In this document: positions 9,019 through 17,693 of the stretch, piece by piece
Position numbering within the stretch: position 1 is the stretch's first letter
How the letters are laid out: each line of letters starts with the position of its first letter
Origin: Gemmatimonadota bacterium
Lineage (GTDB): Bacteria > Gemmatimonadota > Gemmatimonadetes > Longimicrobiales > Gaopeijiaceae
Assembly (NCBI GenBank): GCA_022340865.1
Contig: JAJDNC010000164.1
Location: forward strand, 1-46,575
DNA: 46,575 nucleotides
Direction: 5' to 3'
Position numbers and translations under genes: made by a program
Notes under the pieces: generated by a model
The model's database searches: none
What the model saw: only the letters and a program-made list of their open reading frames with translations
Told to the model about the DNA's origin: nothing

Positions 9019-10430
9019 CCGACCGAGCCCTCCATCTCCAGTTCGATGAGCCGGTTCAGCTCGACGGCGTACTCGAGGGGGAGCTCCTTGGCGATGGGCT
9101 CGATGAATCCCCGGATGATCATGGCCATGGCCTCACCCTCGGAGATCCCCCGGCTCTTCAGGTAGAAGAGCTGCTCCTCGCCGATCTTCGACACCGACGC
9201 CTCGTGCCCCACGTTGGCGTCGTTCTCCTCGATCTCGATGTACGGATAGGTGTCCGTGCGCGACGTGTCGCTGATGAGGAGCGCGTCGCACTCGACGTTG
9301 GAGCGCGCGTGGTGCGCGCCCTCGTACACCTTGAGCAGTCCGCGGTAGGACGAGCGCCCGTGCCCCTTCGAGATGGACTTGGACACGATGGACGACGTGG
9401 TATGCGGCGCCACGTGGACCACCTTGCCGCCGGTGTCCTGGTGCTGGCCGTCGCCGGCGTACGCGATGGACAGGATCTCGCCGTGGGCGTGCTCGCCCAC
9501 CAGGTAGCAGGACGGGTACTTCATGGTGAGCTTGGAGCCCAGGTTCCCGTCCAGCCACTCCATGGTGCCGCCCTCGTGCACCATCGCCCGCTGGGTGACG
9601 AGGTTGTACATGTTGTTCGACCAGTTCTGGATGGTCGTGTAGCGGAAGCGGGCGTTCTTCTTGACGACGATCTCGATGACGCCGGAGTGGAACGACTCGG
9701 TGGAGTAGACCGGCGCCGTGCATCCCTCGATGTAGTGGGCGTTGGCGCCCTCGTCGACGATGATGAGCGTGCGCTCGAACTGCCCCATGCGCTCCTGGTT
9801 CACCCGGAAGTACGCCTGCAGCGGCGTCTCCAGCTTCACGCCCTTGGGGATGTAGACGAAGGATCCGCCGGACCACACCGCGGAGTTCATGGCCGCGAAC
9901 TTGTTGTCCTGCGGCGGGATGATGGTGGCAAAGTGCTCGCGGAAGAGCTCCGGGTGGTTCTTCAGCCCGTCCTCGATGGAGTCGAAGATGACACCCTTCT
10001 TCGTCCACTCCTCCTTCAGCGAGTGGTACACCATCTCCGACTCGTACTGGGCGCCGACGCCGGCGAGGATCTTACGCTCGGCCTCGGGGATGCCGAGCTT
10101 CTCGAAGGTGTCCTTGATCTCCTGCGGGACCTCCTCCCACGTGTGGCCCATGCGGTCCTGGGGGCGCACATAGAAGTAGATCTCGTCGAGGACCTCCTCA
10201 AGGCCGGAAAGGTCACCACCCCACGTCGGCATGGGTTTCTTGTTGTAGATCTTCAGCGCCTTCAGGCGGAACTTCAGCATCCAGTCGGGCTCGCCCTTGT
10301 GCGCGGAGATCTGGCGGACGACCTCCTCGTTCAACCCTCTCTCGGCACGGAAGACAGGCTTGCCCTCGGTGACGAAGTCGTACTTGTAGTCGTCGAGGTT
10401 CAGGCCCTTGATGACTTCGTTCTGCGGCAT
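9015..10430 (-). CDS. sufB: Fe-S cluster assembly protein SufB
   Basis: 471 residues, full length. SufB is the scaffold subunit that accepts persulfide sulfur and on which the nascent cluster forms. Visible hallmarks are [32 protein letters not shown], the late [10 protein letters not shown] segment carrying the conserved cysteine, and [18 protein letters not shown] near the C-terminus. It follows sufC with a 20-bp gap and overlaps sufD by 4 nt. The order sufC-sufB-sufD differs from the classical E. coli sufABCDSE order and lacks sufA. Confidence 0.97.
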   Translation of the reverse strand: MPQNEVIKGLNLDDYKYDFVTEGKPVFRAERGLNEEVVRQISAHKGEPDWMLKFRLKALKIYNKKPMPTWGGDLSGLEEVLDEIYFYVRPQDRMGHTWEEVPQEIKDTFEKLGIPEAERKILAGVGAQYESEMVYHSLKEEWTKKGVIFDSIEDGLKNHPELFREHFATIIPPQDNKFAAMNSAVWSGGSFVYIPKGVKLETPLQAYFRVNQERMGQFERTLIIVDEGANAHYIEGCTAPVYSTESFHSGVIEIVVKKNARFRYTTIQNWSNNMYNLVTQRAMVHEGGTMEWLDGNLGSKLTMKYPSCYLVGEHAHGEILSIAYAGDGQHQDTGGKVVHVAPHTTSSIVSKSISKGHGRSSYRGLLKVYEGAHHARSNVECDALLISDTSRTDTYPYIEIEENDANVGHEASVSKIGEEQLFYLKSRGISEGEAMAMIIRGFIEPIAKELPLEYAVELNRLIELEMEGSVG

Positions 10431-10450
10431 GGGAAGTCCCCCTCAGGTCC

Positions 10451-11233
<783 letters not shown>

Positions 11234-11274
11234 GGGTCTCTGCGGCGGGTGGCCTGGGGAGGCAGGCAGTTATC

Positions 11275-11287
11275 AAGAATGATTCTC
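11275..11287 (-). promoter_or_regulatory. FUR-family-like dyad upstream of sufC
   Basis: An odd-centred palindrome AGAATGATTCT (11276-11286) in an otherwise GC-rich gap between sufC and the divergent patatin gene. Its A/T-rich half-sites around a single central base resemble the 7-1-7 arrangement of FUR-family operators, and suf operons are commonly iron-controlled. A GATAAC sequence next to it (11268-11273, minus strand) may be part of the -10. The match to the Fur consensus is only partial. Confidence 0.4.
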
Positions 11288-11325
11288 GGTTTCATGAACC
11301 TAGGCAGGGCCTCGACGGGGGTCAA

Positions 11326-12234
11326 GTGGACGAAAGAGCACACGCTTCAGCGGAGTCGGCATTCGCCGCGACACCCGAGGAGGGGCTTCCCGGTACCCCC
11401 CGTCTCCATGGCGGATCCCTGGGGCCGAGACCCTGGTTGGTGCTCGGCGGCGGGGGCCTGAAGGGCCTCGCCCATATCGGGGCCTGGAGGGCCCTGAACG
11501 AGGCCGGCCTGAAGCCCGTCGGCATCGTCGGGACCAGCATCGGCGCCCTCGTCGGCGCCCTCATGGCCGCGGGTGAGACGTGGGGGCGTATCCATGGCGA
11601 AGCTCGAAGGCTCAGGAGAGAAGACATCATAAGGGTGAACCGCCGGGTGGCGTGGATCAACGGCATCCGTCAGATGAGCGTGTTCCGGGGAGATGTCCTC
11701 CGGGACTACTACGCCGGGCTCTTGCCCTCCGGAGGCTGGGATGCGCTGGAGCTTCCCCTGCAGATGAACGCGGTGGACCTCGAGACGGGGTGCACCGAGT
11801 GGTTCGGCACCGGCGCCCGCACCGACGTGTCTCTCGTCGACGCCACTTACGCGTCCTCCGCGCTTCCGGTGTTCTATCCTCCCGCGATGCTGGGCGGGCG
11901 CGTCTTCGTGGACGGCGGAACGCAAGAGGCGCTGGCCCTGGAGCGCGCCGTGCAGCTCGGCGCCACCGGCGTCGTCGGCATCGACGTGGGTGTGGGCGAG
12001 AAGGAAGAGGTGGACGGGATCCTGAGGCAGGGACTGCTGGCCGTGCACGCGCGCATCTTCTCCATCATGACCTATCGCCGGCGCACGGATCTCCTGAAGC
12101 ACTGGGACGGGCCGCCGCTCTGGTATGTGCGGCCCCGCCTCGAGGGGTACGGGACCTTCGACTTCACCGGCGTGGAGCACTTCGTGGAGGAGGGGTACCG
12201 GGCGACGAGAGAGGTGCTGGCCGGGGCCGCCTGA
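11326..12234 (+). CDS. patatin-like phospholipase (RssA/YlbK family)
   Basis: 302 residues. A cytoplasmic or membrane-peripheral acyl hydrolase with a Ser-Asp dyad. The oxyanion glycine loop is LGGGGLKGLAH (40-50), the nucleophile is Ser71 in GTSIG, and the catalytic Asp is Asp196 in the DGG motif. The length suits the short bacterial patatin family. The frame opens with a GTG at 11326, leaving a low-complexity 35-residue N-terminal extension before the domain; no better start is visible. It is divergent from sufC, and the perfect palindrome at 12322-12351 lies downstream as a likely terminator. Confidence 0.88.
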   Translation: MDERAHASAESAFAATPEEGLPGTPRLHGGSLGPRPWLVLGGGGLKGLAHIGAWRALNEAGLKPVGIVGTSIGALVGALMAAGETWGRIHGEARRLRREDIIRVNRRVAWINGIRQMSVFRGDVLRDYYAGLLPSGGWDALELPLQMNAVDLETGCTEWFGTGARTDVSLVDATYASSALPVFYPPAMLGGRVFVDGGTQEALALERAVQLGATGVVGIDVGVGEKEEVDGILRQGLLAVHARIFSIMTYRRRTDLLKHWDGPPLWYVRPRLEGYGTFDFTGVEHFVEEGYRATREVLAGAA

Positions 12235-12321
12235 CGCCGCCCCAGGGCGCGGACGGGGTGGCTGGTCCGCGGGTGGGCCCGCCGGCAGACGTCTGGGTGG
12301 CGCCGGAGAGGGGCGAGAGGA

Positions 12322-12351
12322 GGCCCCGCCCGGCAGCTGCCGGGCGGGGCC
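12322..12351. terminator. perfect 30-bp GC palindrome in a convergent gap
   Basis: A perfect inverted repeat with no mismatch, centred on AGCT (12335-12338), with flanking arms such as GGCCCCGCC and GGCGGGGCC. It lies between the patatin stop (12234) and the converging LTXXQ gene (ends 12407). Its symmetry lets it form a 13-bp stem with a 4-base loop from either strand. There is no T-run, but its position suggests a bidirectional terminator. Confidence 0.55.
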
Positions 12352-12406
12352 GGGGACACCCGCAGGGGGGTTGGCTCTCTCGAGCGAGCGGGCGTCTCCT
12401 CTATCG

Positions 12407-13162
12407 TCAGCCACCCACGGAGGGCACGGTGTCGGGCGGAGTTACGCCGCCGGGAGGGCCGAAGCCCCCGCCGCCACCCGGGCCGCGCCGGAGGGGAAGC
12501 CGGCCACGCATCTGCCCGGCCGCCGGTCCTCGACCCGCACCCGGGCCCATGCCCCGGCCCATGCCCGGACCGAAGCCACCACGACCCCACATCCCGGCCT
12601 GCATCCGGGGCGCGAATCCCCGTCCGCCCCTCATCCACCCTCGTCCACCACCCATCCTGCCCATCCCGCCGCGGCGCATCGCGCTGCGCCGACCCATCAT
12701 GAAGGCCCGAGCACGGGCCTGCATCTGCTCGATCTTCTGCTCCTGGGTGTCGTTGAGCACGGCCCGCACGCGCTGAAGCCGCTGCGTGCGCGCCTGGGCC
12801 GTGGCGTCCCGTTGGGCCTCCATGGCCTTGCGCATGTCCTCCGGCTTCATCTCACCGGCCCGGACCTTGGAGCGCAGCTCCATCATCTGCGCCATGTGCG
12901 CGGTGCGCTGCTTCACCACCTCCTCGCGGATCTGATCCAGGCGCTTGACCTGGTCCTCCGTGAGGGCGAGTTGCGTCTTCAGGCGGAGAACCCCCTCGGC
13001 ACCAGGCCCCCTCAGACTGTCGGCCCGCGCCGGCGCCATGACGCCCATACGCATCCCCATGCCCCGCCCCCAGCCCATCCGTCCCTGTTGGGCCGCCATC
13101 TGGAGCGGAGTCAGGGCCATCGCCGCGGCGAGAATCGCCGCACCTCCCACCGTCCGCTTCAT
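12407..13162 (-). CDS. periplasmic LTXXQ (Spy/CpxP-like) protein with Met/Gly-rich tail
   Basis: 251 residues from ATG 13162, preceded by a good GAGGAGA ribosome-binding site. A signal peptide (residues 1-25, ending around MAAQQ) is followed by a Met/Gly patch. A helical hairpin comes next, with LTEDQ (67-71) and a second degenerate repeat near LNDTQEQK (137-144), as in Spy/CpxP-type periplasmic chaperones and metal sensors. The last 100 residues (about 155-250) are Gly-, Arg- and Met-rich low-complexity sequence with at least eleven methionines spaced every few residues. Such Met-rich tails bind Cu(I) or Ag(I) in some families; here that is inference. It lies 3' of comE with a hairpin at 13272-13291 between them. 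Confidence 0.8.
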   Translation of the reverse strand: MKRTVGGAAILAAAMALTPLQMAAQQGRMGWGRGMGMRMGVMAPARADSLRGPGAEGVLRLKTQLALTEDQVKRLDQIREEVVKQRTAHMAQMMELRSKVRAGEMKPEDMRKAMEAQRDATAQARTQRLQRVRAVLNDTQEQKIEQMQARARAFMMGRRSAMRRGGMGRMGGGRGWMRGGRGFAPRMQAGMWGRGGFGPGMGRGMGPGAGRGPAAGQMRGRLPLRRGPGGGGGFGPPGGVTPPDTVPSVGG

Positions 13163-13271
13163 TGTCGTATCTCCTCGTTCGATTCGTGCCGCGGTCCCAG
13201 AACGCCTCCGTGGCATCCCGACCCCGAACGTATTGAGTTGGGTGGAGGGGGGATCGTTAAACGGACGTTCC

Positions 13272-13291
13272 CCGCGTCGGGCGCGACGCGG
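13272..13291 (-). terminator. hairpin downstream of the comE-like gene
   Basis: CCGCGTC (13272-13278) pairs with GACGCGG (13285-13291) around a 6-nt loop, about 37 bp past the comE-like stop and upstream of the LTXXQ gene. It is a plausible terminator separating the two units; there is no clear T-run. Confidence 0.4.
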
Positions 13292-13327
13292 ACCCGGAAG
13301 GTCACGTAAGCGGCGAAAAGAGAGCGC

Positions 13328-13918
13328 CTACGCCGTCAGCGCCCGGCGCATGGTCCTGGACCAATCGGCCAGGGACGAGCGCAGGTAGCGTGCCTCCTCG
13401 GCCTCGGTTCGGCTGATGGGGCCCTCGGAGCCGCGCTCCACGAGCACGTGCACGAACGTGGGTCCCGGCGTGGTCAGGATGTCCGGGACCGCCGCGGCGT
13501 ATGCCCTCGCGTCGTCGAAGCGGAAGACGCGGGGAAAGCCGGCGGCCCGGGCGAGGGCGGCGAAGTCCACGCGTCCCGCCCCGGGGATGGGCTGGTGACC
13601 CGTGATCTCGTAGCTGCCGTTCTCCACCACGAAGAGCACGAAGTTGGTGGCGCCCGTGCTCACCGCCGTGGCCAGTGTGCCCAACGTCATGAGCATGCTG
13701 CCGTCGCCGTTCAAGCACACCACGGTACGCTCGGGGCGGGCCAGCGCGATTCCCAGCGCCAGGTCGGCGGTGTGCCCCATGGCAGAATCCGCCGAGCCGA
13801 AGTCCAGGTCCGAGTCCGACAGGCGACCCCACGGCCGCGTGACGCTCATGGTGGTGACCATGACCTGGTCGGTGCGGTGCCGGACCAGGGGCTCCAGGAG
13901 CTCAGCGCGCGTGAGCAT
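13328..13918 (-). CDS. ThDP-dependent decarboxylase, beta subunit (sulfopyruvate/phosphonopyruvate decarboxylase-like)
   Basis: 196 residues from ATG 13918. This is the PP (pyrophosphate-binding) domain of a ThDP enzyme: the motif GDGS (71-74) through VVEN (Asn100) is the Mg/ThDP-binding signature, and ENGSYEITGHQP matches ComE and phosphonopyruvate decarboxylases. It needs the alpha subunit, encoded 11 bp upstream, to make a complete active site. The likely reaction is decarboxylation of a 3-sulfo- or 3-phosphono-pyruvate to the aldehyde. No other coenzyme M or phosphonate gene is nearby, so the substrate is open. Confidence 0.85.
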   Translation of the reverse strand: MLTRAELLEPLVRHRTDQVMVTTMSVTRPWGRLSDSDLDFGSADSAMGHTADLALGIALARPERTVVCLNGDGSMLMTLGTLATAVSTGATNFVLFVVENGSYEITGHQPIPGAGRVDFAALARAAGFPRVFRFDDARAYAAAVPDILTTPGPTFVHVLVERGSEGPISRTEAEEARYLRSSLADWSRTMRRALTA

Positions 13919-13929
13919 CGCCGCCGACG

Positions 13930-14484
13930 TCACGCCAGAGGTGCCGTGAGAACGAGCGCCACGGGACGTTCCTGCTCGTACGCCGCGCTCACGGCGTGGC
14001 GAATGGCCTCGCAGACGTCGTCCCCGGGGCGGCACATGGACCAGGGGACGGCCCAGGCATCCAGCGTGGGCTCGGTGAGGAGCGCCACCGAATCCACGTC
14101 CGCGCGCACCAGGAGGTCACGCGTGCGCGGCGTGCTCCGGTCGATGCCGTGGCGCTCCATCTTCGGATATCCACGGCCGGTGACGACGATGGGGAGGGGC
14201 ACCCCCATGCGGGCGGCGGTGCCCCGCAGCGCGTCCCCGGACTCCAGGAGCCCCGTGTTCTGGATGAGCACCAGAGGGGCCGCGCCCCCGAGCCACAGGC
14301 CCGACGCCATGGCGAAGGCCTCGCCCTCCCGGGTCACGATGATCACGCGGGGCCGCGCCGCGGCCGCGAGGGCGTGGAAGAGGAGTCCCGAGGTGTTGTC
14401 GGGCACGCCCAGCACGTGGGTGACGCCGGCATCGGCCAGCGTCGAGACGACGGCGTCGAGAACAGATGAGGCCGGGGCGGTCAT
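13930..14484 (-). CDS. ThDP-dependent decarboxylase, alpha subunit (ComD-like)
   Basis: 184 residues, the PYR domain of the split ThDP enzyme. It carries LGVPDNTSG and the REGEA segment (52-56) whose glutamate activates ThDP, then ASGLWLGG and LIQNTGLLESGDAL, characteristic of sulfopyruvate decarboxylase alpha subunits and of the N-terminal half of single-chain phosphonopyruvate decarboxylase. Gene order alpha-beta and the short gap suggest one transcript. It is divergent from the DsbD-like gene. Confidence 0.85.
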   Translation of the reverse strand: MTAPASSVLDAVVSTLADAGVTHVLGVPDNTSGLLFHALAAAARPRVIIVTREGEAFAMASGLWLGGAAPLVLIQNTGLLESGDALRGTAARMGVPLPIVVTGRGYPKMERHGIDRSTPRTRDLLVRADVDSVALLTEPTLDAWAVPWSMCRPGDDVCEAIRHAVSAAYEQERPVALVLTAPLA

Positions 14485-14715
14485 GGCCCGAAAGGTCGCA
14501 GCACCCCGTCGCCGGTGACAGGGGGCAAGGGCGCCGACCTCGCAGCCTGCCGGTGCGGAGCGTAGGCGCTACGGCTGGAGGGGGCTACTCGTTCAACATC
14601 CCGATTCGGGGAAGTGTCCCTGTCTTTACCTCTACTCACTTGCGCCGGCCCAGCCGCGTCCCGGCCACGCGGCTCACCTGCCCCATGGCGGCACCGGCCG
14701 GTGTTGCCTGGCGTG
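14485..14715. other. divergent intergenic region between comD-like and dsbD-like genes
   Basis: 231 bp without a recognisable gene. It holds two small dyads, CGTAG-GCG-CTACG near 14562-14574 and CCCGATTCGGG (14600-14610), either of which could be an operator. I see no convincing -35/-10 pair. Confidence 0.3.
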
Positions 14716-16938
14716 ATGCAGAAGCGGACGGAAGGGCCACGGCGGTATCGGACGCTCCACTCGGGGTGGTGGCTCGCAGCGCCGTCGCTCCTGCTGGCGC
14801 TCTCCCGTCCCGGCGGGATCCCGGGTCGCAGCGAGGCCCTCTCCGCGCCGGCCGACACCACGCCCCACAGCGAGGCGTACCTGGTATCGGAGGCCCGCTC
14901 CGTCCGCCCGGGCTCGACCTTCACGGTGGCCCTGGCCATCGATCTGGACGAGGGCTGGCACACCTACTGGCGGAACCCCGGGGACTCGGGGACGCCGGCG
15001 ATCCTGGAGTGGAGCCTCCCGGCCGGCTATCACGCGGGCCCGGTGCAGTGGCCGGCACCGGAGCGGATTCCCGCCCCTCCGCTCATGAGCTACGCGTTCA
15101 CCGGGCGCGTGATGCTCCTCACCGACATCACGGTGCCGCCGGACGCCCGCCCCGGCACCACCGCGCGCCTCGGGCTCTCGGCGGAGTTCCTGGTGTGCCG
15201 GGAGATCTGTCTCCCGGCGGAAGTCACGCGGAGCCTCGACGTGCCGGTGGCGGCCGGCGGCGGTGCGCCGGACCCGGCCCGGGCGGAGGCGTTCGCCGCA
15301 GCCCGGGCGCGGCTTCCCATGGAATCCGGCGCGTGGCAGGCGTCGGCCATTCCCACGCCCGCCGGATACGACCTCGTGGTCCACCCGCCCCGGGGATGGG
15401 ACGAACGGTCGGCCTCCTTCTACTTCTTCGTCGATGACGCGACGGCCCTGGAGCACGCGGTGCCCCAGGCACCCGCATGGCGGGACGGGAGCCTCCATCT
15501 GGCGCTGACGCGCTCGGCCTACAACACGGATCCGGGTGCGCTGGACGGCGTGCTGGAGCGCACCGACGGCGGCGGCTTCGACGAGGCCGGCACGCGGGCG
15601 GCGCTGGCCCTGGCGGTGCCGGTGCAGAAGGCGGCGGCCACGCCCGCCGCGTCCCACCAGGCTCTGGCTATCGTGCTCGTCTTCGCCTTCGCCGGGGGCC
15701 TGCTCCTCAACCTGATGCCGTGTGTCTTCCCGGTGCTGTCGCTGAAGATCCTCGGCTTCGTCCACCACGCGGGCGGAGAGGCGCGCCGCACCCGACTCCA
15801 CGGCGTGGCGTTCGCAGCGGGAGTGATTCTCTCTTTTCTTGTTCTGGCGACTACACTGCTCGCAGTACGGGCGGCGGGGGCGGAGGTGGGGTGGGGCTTC
15901 CAGCTCCAGAGCCCTGCCGTGGTGGCGGCCCTGTGTGTTCTGCTCTTCGTCATCGGACTGGGCTTCGCGGGCGTGGTGGAGCCGGGAGCGTCGCTGACCC
16001 GCCTGGCCGGCGTGGGCGGGAGCGACCCCCGCTACCGGGGCTCGTTCCTCACCGGTGTGCTCGCCGCGGTCGTGGCCACCCCGTGCACGGCGCCCTTCAT
16101 GGGTGTGGCGGTGGGCGCGGCCCTGGTGCGGCCGAGCGCGGAAGCGCTGGGCATCTTCGGCATGCTGGGTATGGGAATGGCCGTGCCGTACGTGGTGTTG
16201 TCCTCCTGGCCGGGGCTGCTGAGACGGGTGCCACGGCCAGGTGCGTGGATGGAGACGCTCAAGCAGGCGCTGGCGTTTCCCATGTTCGCCGTGAGCGCGT
16301 GGCTGGTCTGGGTCTTCGGTCTGCAGACCGGCATGGACGGCGCAGGCGCCCTGCTCGCTTGTCTGGTTCTCGTGGGCTTCGCGGCGTGGGCGGTGGGCCG
16401 GTGGCCGGCGGGTACCTCCACGCGCCGGGCCCTGGTGACGTCGCGGGCGGTGGCCAGCCTCGCCCTCGTGGCCGCGGGCGCCGCGGCGTGGCACGGCGTG
16501 CGCTCGGAGCCCGCCGCCGCGAGCGTGTCGGAGGTCACCGCAGGAGCGTGGCGGCCGTTCGAGGAGGGGCTGGTGGAGGCGCAACGTCGGATGGGCCGAC
16601 CGGTATTCGTCGACTTCACCGCCGCGTGGTGCATCTCCTGTCAGGTGAACGAGCGTCTGGTCCTGTCCGACGCCGCGGTGCTGGACGCCTTTCGCGCTCG
16701 GGGCGTGGTGCTCGTGAAGGCCGACTGGACGAGGCGGGAGCCCGACATCACGCGCGCGCTGGAGTCCTTCGGACGTAGCGGCGTCCCCCTGTACGTGCTG
16801 TATCCCCCCGATCCCGCGGCGGAGCCGAAGCTGCTGCCCGCAATGCTCACGACCGGCATCGTGCTGGACGCCCTGGACGCCATGGGAGCGTCCGGGTCGT
16901 CGCTGGCGGATGCCGGCCGATCCAACGGAGGTCTCTGA
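14716..16938 (+). CDS. DsbD/ScsB-type thiol:disulfide interchange protein
   Basis: 740 residues from ATG 14716. It carries reductant from the cytoplasm to periplasmic thiol proteins. Domains in order: a short N-terminal hydrophobic segment; a periplasmic immunoglobulin-like domain of the ScsB type (about 50-310) with Cys161 and Cys165 in VCREIC; a membrane domain (about 315-540) with the transmembrane cysteines Cys336 (NLMPCVFP) and Cys457 (ATPCTAP); and a C-terminal thioredoxin domain with CISC (639-642) after FTAAW. All three redox pairs are therefore present. The frame is open to a GTG or ATG further upstream (14614), but that extension looks non-coding. The redoxin gene follows after 2 bp and is a likely partner. 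Confidence 0.93.
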   Translation: MQKRTEGPRRYRTLHSGWWLAAPSLLLALSRPGGIPGRSEALSAPADTTPHSEAYLVSEARSVRPGSTFTVALAIDLDEGWHTYWRNPGDSGTPAILEWSLPAGYHAGPVQWPAPERIPAPPLMSYAFTGRVMLLTDITVPPDARPGTTARLGLSAEFLVCREICLPAEVTRSLDVPVAAGGGAPDPARAEAFAAARARLPMESGAWQASAIPTPAGYDLVVHPPRGWDERSASFYFFVDDATALEHAVPQAPAWRDGSLHLALTRSAYNTDPGALDGVLERTDGGGFDEAGTRAALALAVPVQKAAATPAASHQALAIVLVFAFAGGLLLNLMPCVFPVLSLKILGFVHHAGGEARRTRLHGVAFAAGVILSFLVLATTLLAVRAAGAEVGWGFQLQSPAVVAALCVLLFVIGLGFAGVVEPGASLTRLAGVGGSDPRYRGSFLTGVLAAVVATPCTAPFMGVAVGAALVRPSAEALGIFGMLGMGMAVPYVVLSSWPGLLRRVPRPGAWMETLKQALAFPMFAVSAWLVWVFGLQTGMDGAGALLACLVLVGFAAWAVGRWPAGTSTRRALVTSRAVASLALVAAGAAAWHGVRSEPAAASVSEVTAGAWRPFEEGLVEAQRRMGRPVFVDFTAAWCISCQVNERLVLSDAAVLDAFRARGVVLVKADWTRREPDITRALESFGRSGVPLYVLYPPDPAAEPKLLPAMLTTGIVLDALDAMGASGSSLADAGRSNGGL

Positions 16939-16940
16939 AG

Positions 16941-17585
16941 ATGACTACGCTCAGGTCGTTCGCGTGGGTCCCCCTGGCGGCGGGTACGATGCTCATCGCG
17001 ACCCCGTCCTCGGTGGCCAGAACCGAGCCCGGCCGTGCCGGACCCGAGATCGGTCAGGCCGCGCCGGCCTTCACCCTCCCCGACACGTACGGGAAGGAGC
17101 ACGCGCTGGAGCAGTACAGCGGCAAGTGGGTGGTGCTGGAGTGGCTCAACTACGACTGCCCCTACGTGCGCAAGCACTACAGCAGCGGCAACATCCCCGG
17201 GCAGCAGAAGAAGTGGACGGATCAGGGAGTGATCTGGCTGGCCGTCGTCTCGTCGGCTCCCGGCAAGCAGGGTTACTTCGAGCCCGCCGCGATGAACGCG
17301 CGCTCGGCCAAGGAGGGGAGCCGTGCCACGGCGGTGCTGTTGGATCCCGACGGGACCGTCGGCCATCTGTACGATGCGCGTACGACACCGCACATGTTCG
17401 TCATCGATCCCCAGGGGGTGCTGCGCTACATGGGCGGGATCGACGACGTGCCGTCGGCTCGCGTCGGGGACCTGCAGCGCGCGACACAGCTCGTGGACCA
17501 GGCCCTCACCGAGCTGTTCGCCGGGAAGCCCGTGAGCGTGACCACGTCACGCCCGTACGGCTGCTCGGTGAAGTACGAGAGCTGA
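16941..17585 (+). CDS. secreted thioredoxin-fold peroxiredoxin-like protein
   Basis: 214 residues with an N-terminal hydrophobic signal (about 1-27). An AhpC/TSA-type fold starts at IGQAAPAFTLPDTYG. It has a single active-site cysteine, Cys73 in NYDCPYVRKHY, where thioredoxins have CxxC, and a second conserved cysteine close to the C-terminus (Cys208, PYGCSVKY). This arrangement belongs to a family of redoxins often found with Dsb-type systems. It starts 2 bp after the DsbD-like stop, so the membrane protein may keep Cys73 reduced. A peroxidase or resolvase role is inferred. Confidence 0.85.
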   Translation: MTTLRSFAWVPLAAGTMLIATPSSVARTEPGRAGPEIGQAAPAFTLPDTYGKEHALEQYSGKWVVLEWLNYDCPYVRKHYSSGNIPGQQKKWTDQGVIWLAVVSSAPGKQGYFEPAAMNARSAKEGSRATAVLLDPDGTVGHLYDARTTPHMFVIDPQGVLRYMGGIDDVPSARVGDLQRATQLVDQALTELFAGKPVSVTTSRPYGCSVKYES

Positions 17586-17643
17586 CGGCGCCTGGGGTGC
17601 TGCGGCAAGCGCCCCGGCAGGTGGCCTCCTCAGTGGATGATCT

Positions 17644-17683
17644 CCGATGTCGCGACCGCATTCGAGCGGCCACGCGACATCGG
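17644..17683. terminator. convergent hairpin terminator candidate
   Basis: Perfect 11-bp arms CCGATGTCGCG (17644-17654) and CGCGACATCGG (17673-17683), with an inner CCGC/GCGG stem (17656-17659 with 17666-17669). It lies between the redoxin stop (17585) and the converging permease stop (17694). It is likely bidirectional and is not followed by a long T-run. Confidence 0.6.
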
Positions 17684-17693
17684 GGAAATTCCG

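Noticed and set aside
14674..16584. Long minus-strand open frame antisense to the DsbD-like gene
   Set aside because: The plus strand encodes an intact DsbD with all redox motifs; the antisense product is an Arg/Gly/His-rich shadow.
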